A model generated the notes under the pieces. The model was not told where the DNA came from. It ran no database searches and saw nothing but the letters and a program-made list of their open reading frames with translations. Source: UBA1081 sp045658165 (GTDB taxonomy: Bacteria; Bacillota; Clostridia; Oscillospirales; Acutalibacteraceae). Taken from it: a stretch of DNA of 6,059 nt. Shown here in pieces: positions 5,003 to 6,059 of this stretch. Where the stretch lies: contig JAZOUN010000007.1 in assembly GCA_045658165.1 (NCBI GenBank), forward strand, positions 1-6,059, in the 5' to 3' direction. How positions within the stretch are numbered: the first letter of the stretch is position 1; each line of letters opens with the position of its first letter. The position numbers and the translations under genes are program-made.

Positions 5003-6059
5003 ATGGCAGGGACATTTTATATTAAGGACAACGAATTTTATCTTAACGACAAGCCTTTTAAAATTTATTCAGGAGCTATGCATTACTTCCGTACTCTTCC
5101 CGGATATTGGGAAGACAGATTGCTGAAGTTAAAGCTTGCAGGGTTCAATACGGTTGAAACATATGTCTGCTGGAATCTTCACGAGCCGCAGAAGGGTGTT
5201 TTTGATTTCAGCGGTATGCTTGATATTGCAAAATTTATCGGAACTGCGCAGAAGCTTGGTTTATACGCAATTGTAAGACCGGGACCGTATATTTGTGCAG
5301 AATGGGATTTCGGTGGTTTCCCTGCTTGGCTTTTAAAGGACAAAAATATTGAACTTCGTTGCAATAACGAAATTTATCTCGGCCATGTAAGAGATTTCTT
5401 TGAAAAACTGTTCTCCGTTCTCAAGCCTTTCTTTATTACAAACGGCGGTAATATTATTGCTATGCAGATTGAGAATGAATACGGCAGTTACTCCAACGAT
5501 AAAAAGTATCTTCGTGCTCTTTCGGATATGTATGATGAACTCGGTGCGGATTTGTTGAAGTTCACTTCTGACGGAACATGGTGCAATATGCTTTCCGGCG
5601 GAACATCAGAGGGAGTTTTACCCACACTTAATTTCGGCTCACGTGCCTCAACTGCTTTCGACGCATTAAAGCCTTTCGGAGAAATACCGAAAATGTGTAT
5701 GGAATTCTGGTGCGGCTGGTTTGACCATTTCGGTGAAAAGCATCACACAAGAAAAGCGGATAACATAATTTCAGAGCTTGAAGAATTCACAAAACAGGGC
5801 GCATCCTTTAATATGTATATGTTCCTTGGCGGAACAAACTTCGGCTTTACGGCAGGTGCAAATCATCAGAAGTGCTATGAGCCCACCGTTACAAGCTACG
5901 ATTATTGCGCTCCGCTGACTGAATGGGGCGATTATACAGAAACATATCACAAAGTCAGAAAGTTTCTTTGCGAAAAGCAGAACATTCCGATGGGTGAACT
6001 GCCTCCGTCACCAGTGATGCAGAATATCGGAACGGTCAAACTTACAGAGAGTGCAGATT
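5003..6059 (+). CDS. GH35 beta-galactosidase, BgaC-like, N-terminal part (cut by window edge)
   Basis: The first 352 residues of a family GH35 retaining beta-galactosidase, open to the window end; complete bacterial homologues are about 580-600 residues, so roughly 240 are missing. The TIM barrel shows SGAMHYFR (23-30), NTVETYVCWNLHEP (49-62), VRPGPYICAEWDFGG (91-105), MQIENEYGSY with acid/base E159, CMEFWCGW with nucleophile E234, GGTNFGF (276-282) and TSYDYCAPL (297-305). The overall pattern recalls the intracellular beta-1,3-galactosidase BgaC of Streptococcus pneumoniae, which cleaves terminal Gal-beta-1,3-HexNAc; this subtype call is from memory. No signal peptide is seen, so it is probably cytoplasmic. 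The start is fixed by a strong ribosome site AAAGGAGAT (4989-4997) with GGAG 7 bases upstream. It is divergent from the GH129-like gene across 186 bases, suggesting joint regulation. Beta-1,4-galactosidase activity or a plant-glycan role remains possible. Confidence 0.93.
   Translation, partial: MAGTFYIKDNEFYLNDKPFKIYSGAMHYFRTLPGYWEDRLLKLKLAGFNTVETYVCWNLHEPQKGVFDFSGMLDIAKFIGTAQKLGLYAIVRPGPYICAEWDFGGFPAWLLKDKNIELRCNNEIYLGHVRDFFEKLFSVLKPFFITNGGNIIAMQIENEYGSYSNDKKYLRALSDMYDELGADLLKFTSDGTWCNMLSGGTSEGVLPTLNFGSRASTAFDALKPFGEIPKMCMEFWCGWFDHFGEKHHTRKADNIISELEEFTKQGASFNMYMFLGGTNFGFTAGANHQKCYEPTVTSYDYCAPLTEWGDYTETYHKVRKFLCEKQNIPMGELPPSPVMQNIGTVKLTESAD

Noticed and set aside
4941..5126. Rightward 61-codon open frame overlapping the GH35 start
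   Set aside because: It starts inside the promoter region, has no ribosome site and overlaps the GH35 N-terminus in another frame.
5179..5364. Leftward 61-codon open frame within the GH35 gene
   Set aside because: Antisense to the catalytic-domain motifs of GH35, with no supporting signal.

Overview
The window looks like chromosomal DNA of an anaerobic, endospore-forming Firmicute, most likely a gut or rumen clostridium of the Oscillospirales/Ruminococcaceae type. The reasons are an alpha/beta-type small acid-soluble spore protein (SASP) gene, strong AGGAG-type ribosome binding sites, AT-rich intergenic DNA with sigma-A-like promoters, several intrinsic terminators, and carbohydrate enzymes typical of glycan-foraging gut bacteria. 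The species assignment is inference; nothing in the window fixes it.

Layout. Positions 1-190 hold no gene but contain a 28-base near-perfect palindrome followed by a rightward intrinsic terminator, probably the 3' end of a transcript that starts outside the window. A leftward terminator (191-221) faces it and closes a leftward GH31 glycosidase gene (232-2187, alpha-xylosidase-like), which has its own promoter at 2219-2247. Upstream of it lies a small leftward SASP gene (2327-2587) whose C-terminal third does not match the family. Next is a gene-free, AT-rich stretch (2588-2905) holding the SASP leader and the terminator of the following gene. A leftward 636-residue protein (2906-4816) resembles GH129 alpha-N-acetylgalactosaminidases (or the related GH101/DUF5696 group). 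It is divergent from a rightward GH35 beta-galactosidase gene (5003 to beyond the right edge), which resembles the BgaC-type beta-1,3-galactosidases. The 186-base divergent region carries a near-consensus promoter for the leftward gene, a TATAAT box for the rightward gene, and candidate operator repeats.

How they may work together. None of the three glycosidases shows a signal peptide, so all are probably cytoplasmic and act on imported oligosaccharides; no transporter or regulator gene is in the window. The divergent GH35/GH129-like pair suggests a hypothesis: GH35 removes beta-1,3-linked galactose and the GH129-like enzyme then removes the alpha-GalNAc of the mucin core-1 (Gal-beta-1,3-GalNAc) unit. 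A competing reading links GH35 and the alpha-xylosidase-like GH31 to galactosylated xyloglucan side chains. The sequence alone does not decide. I saw no transposase, CRISPR array, tRNA, rRNA or phage gene. The most unusual items are the GH129-like protein, the divergent module and the SASP with a replaced tail.
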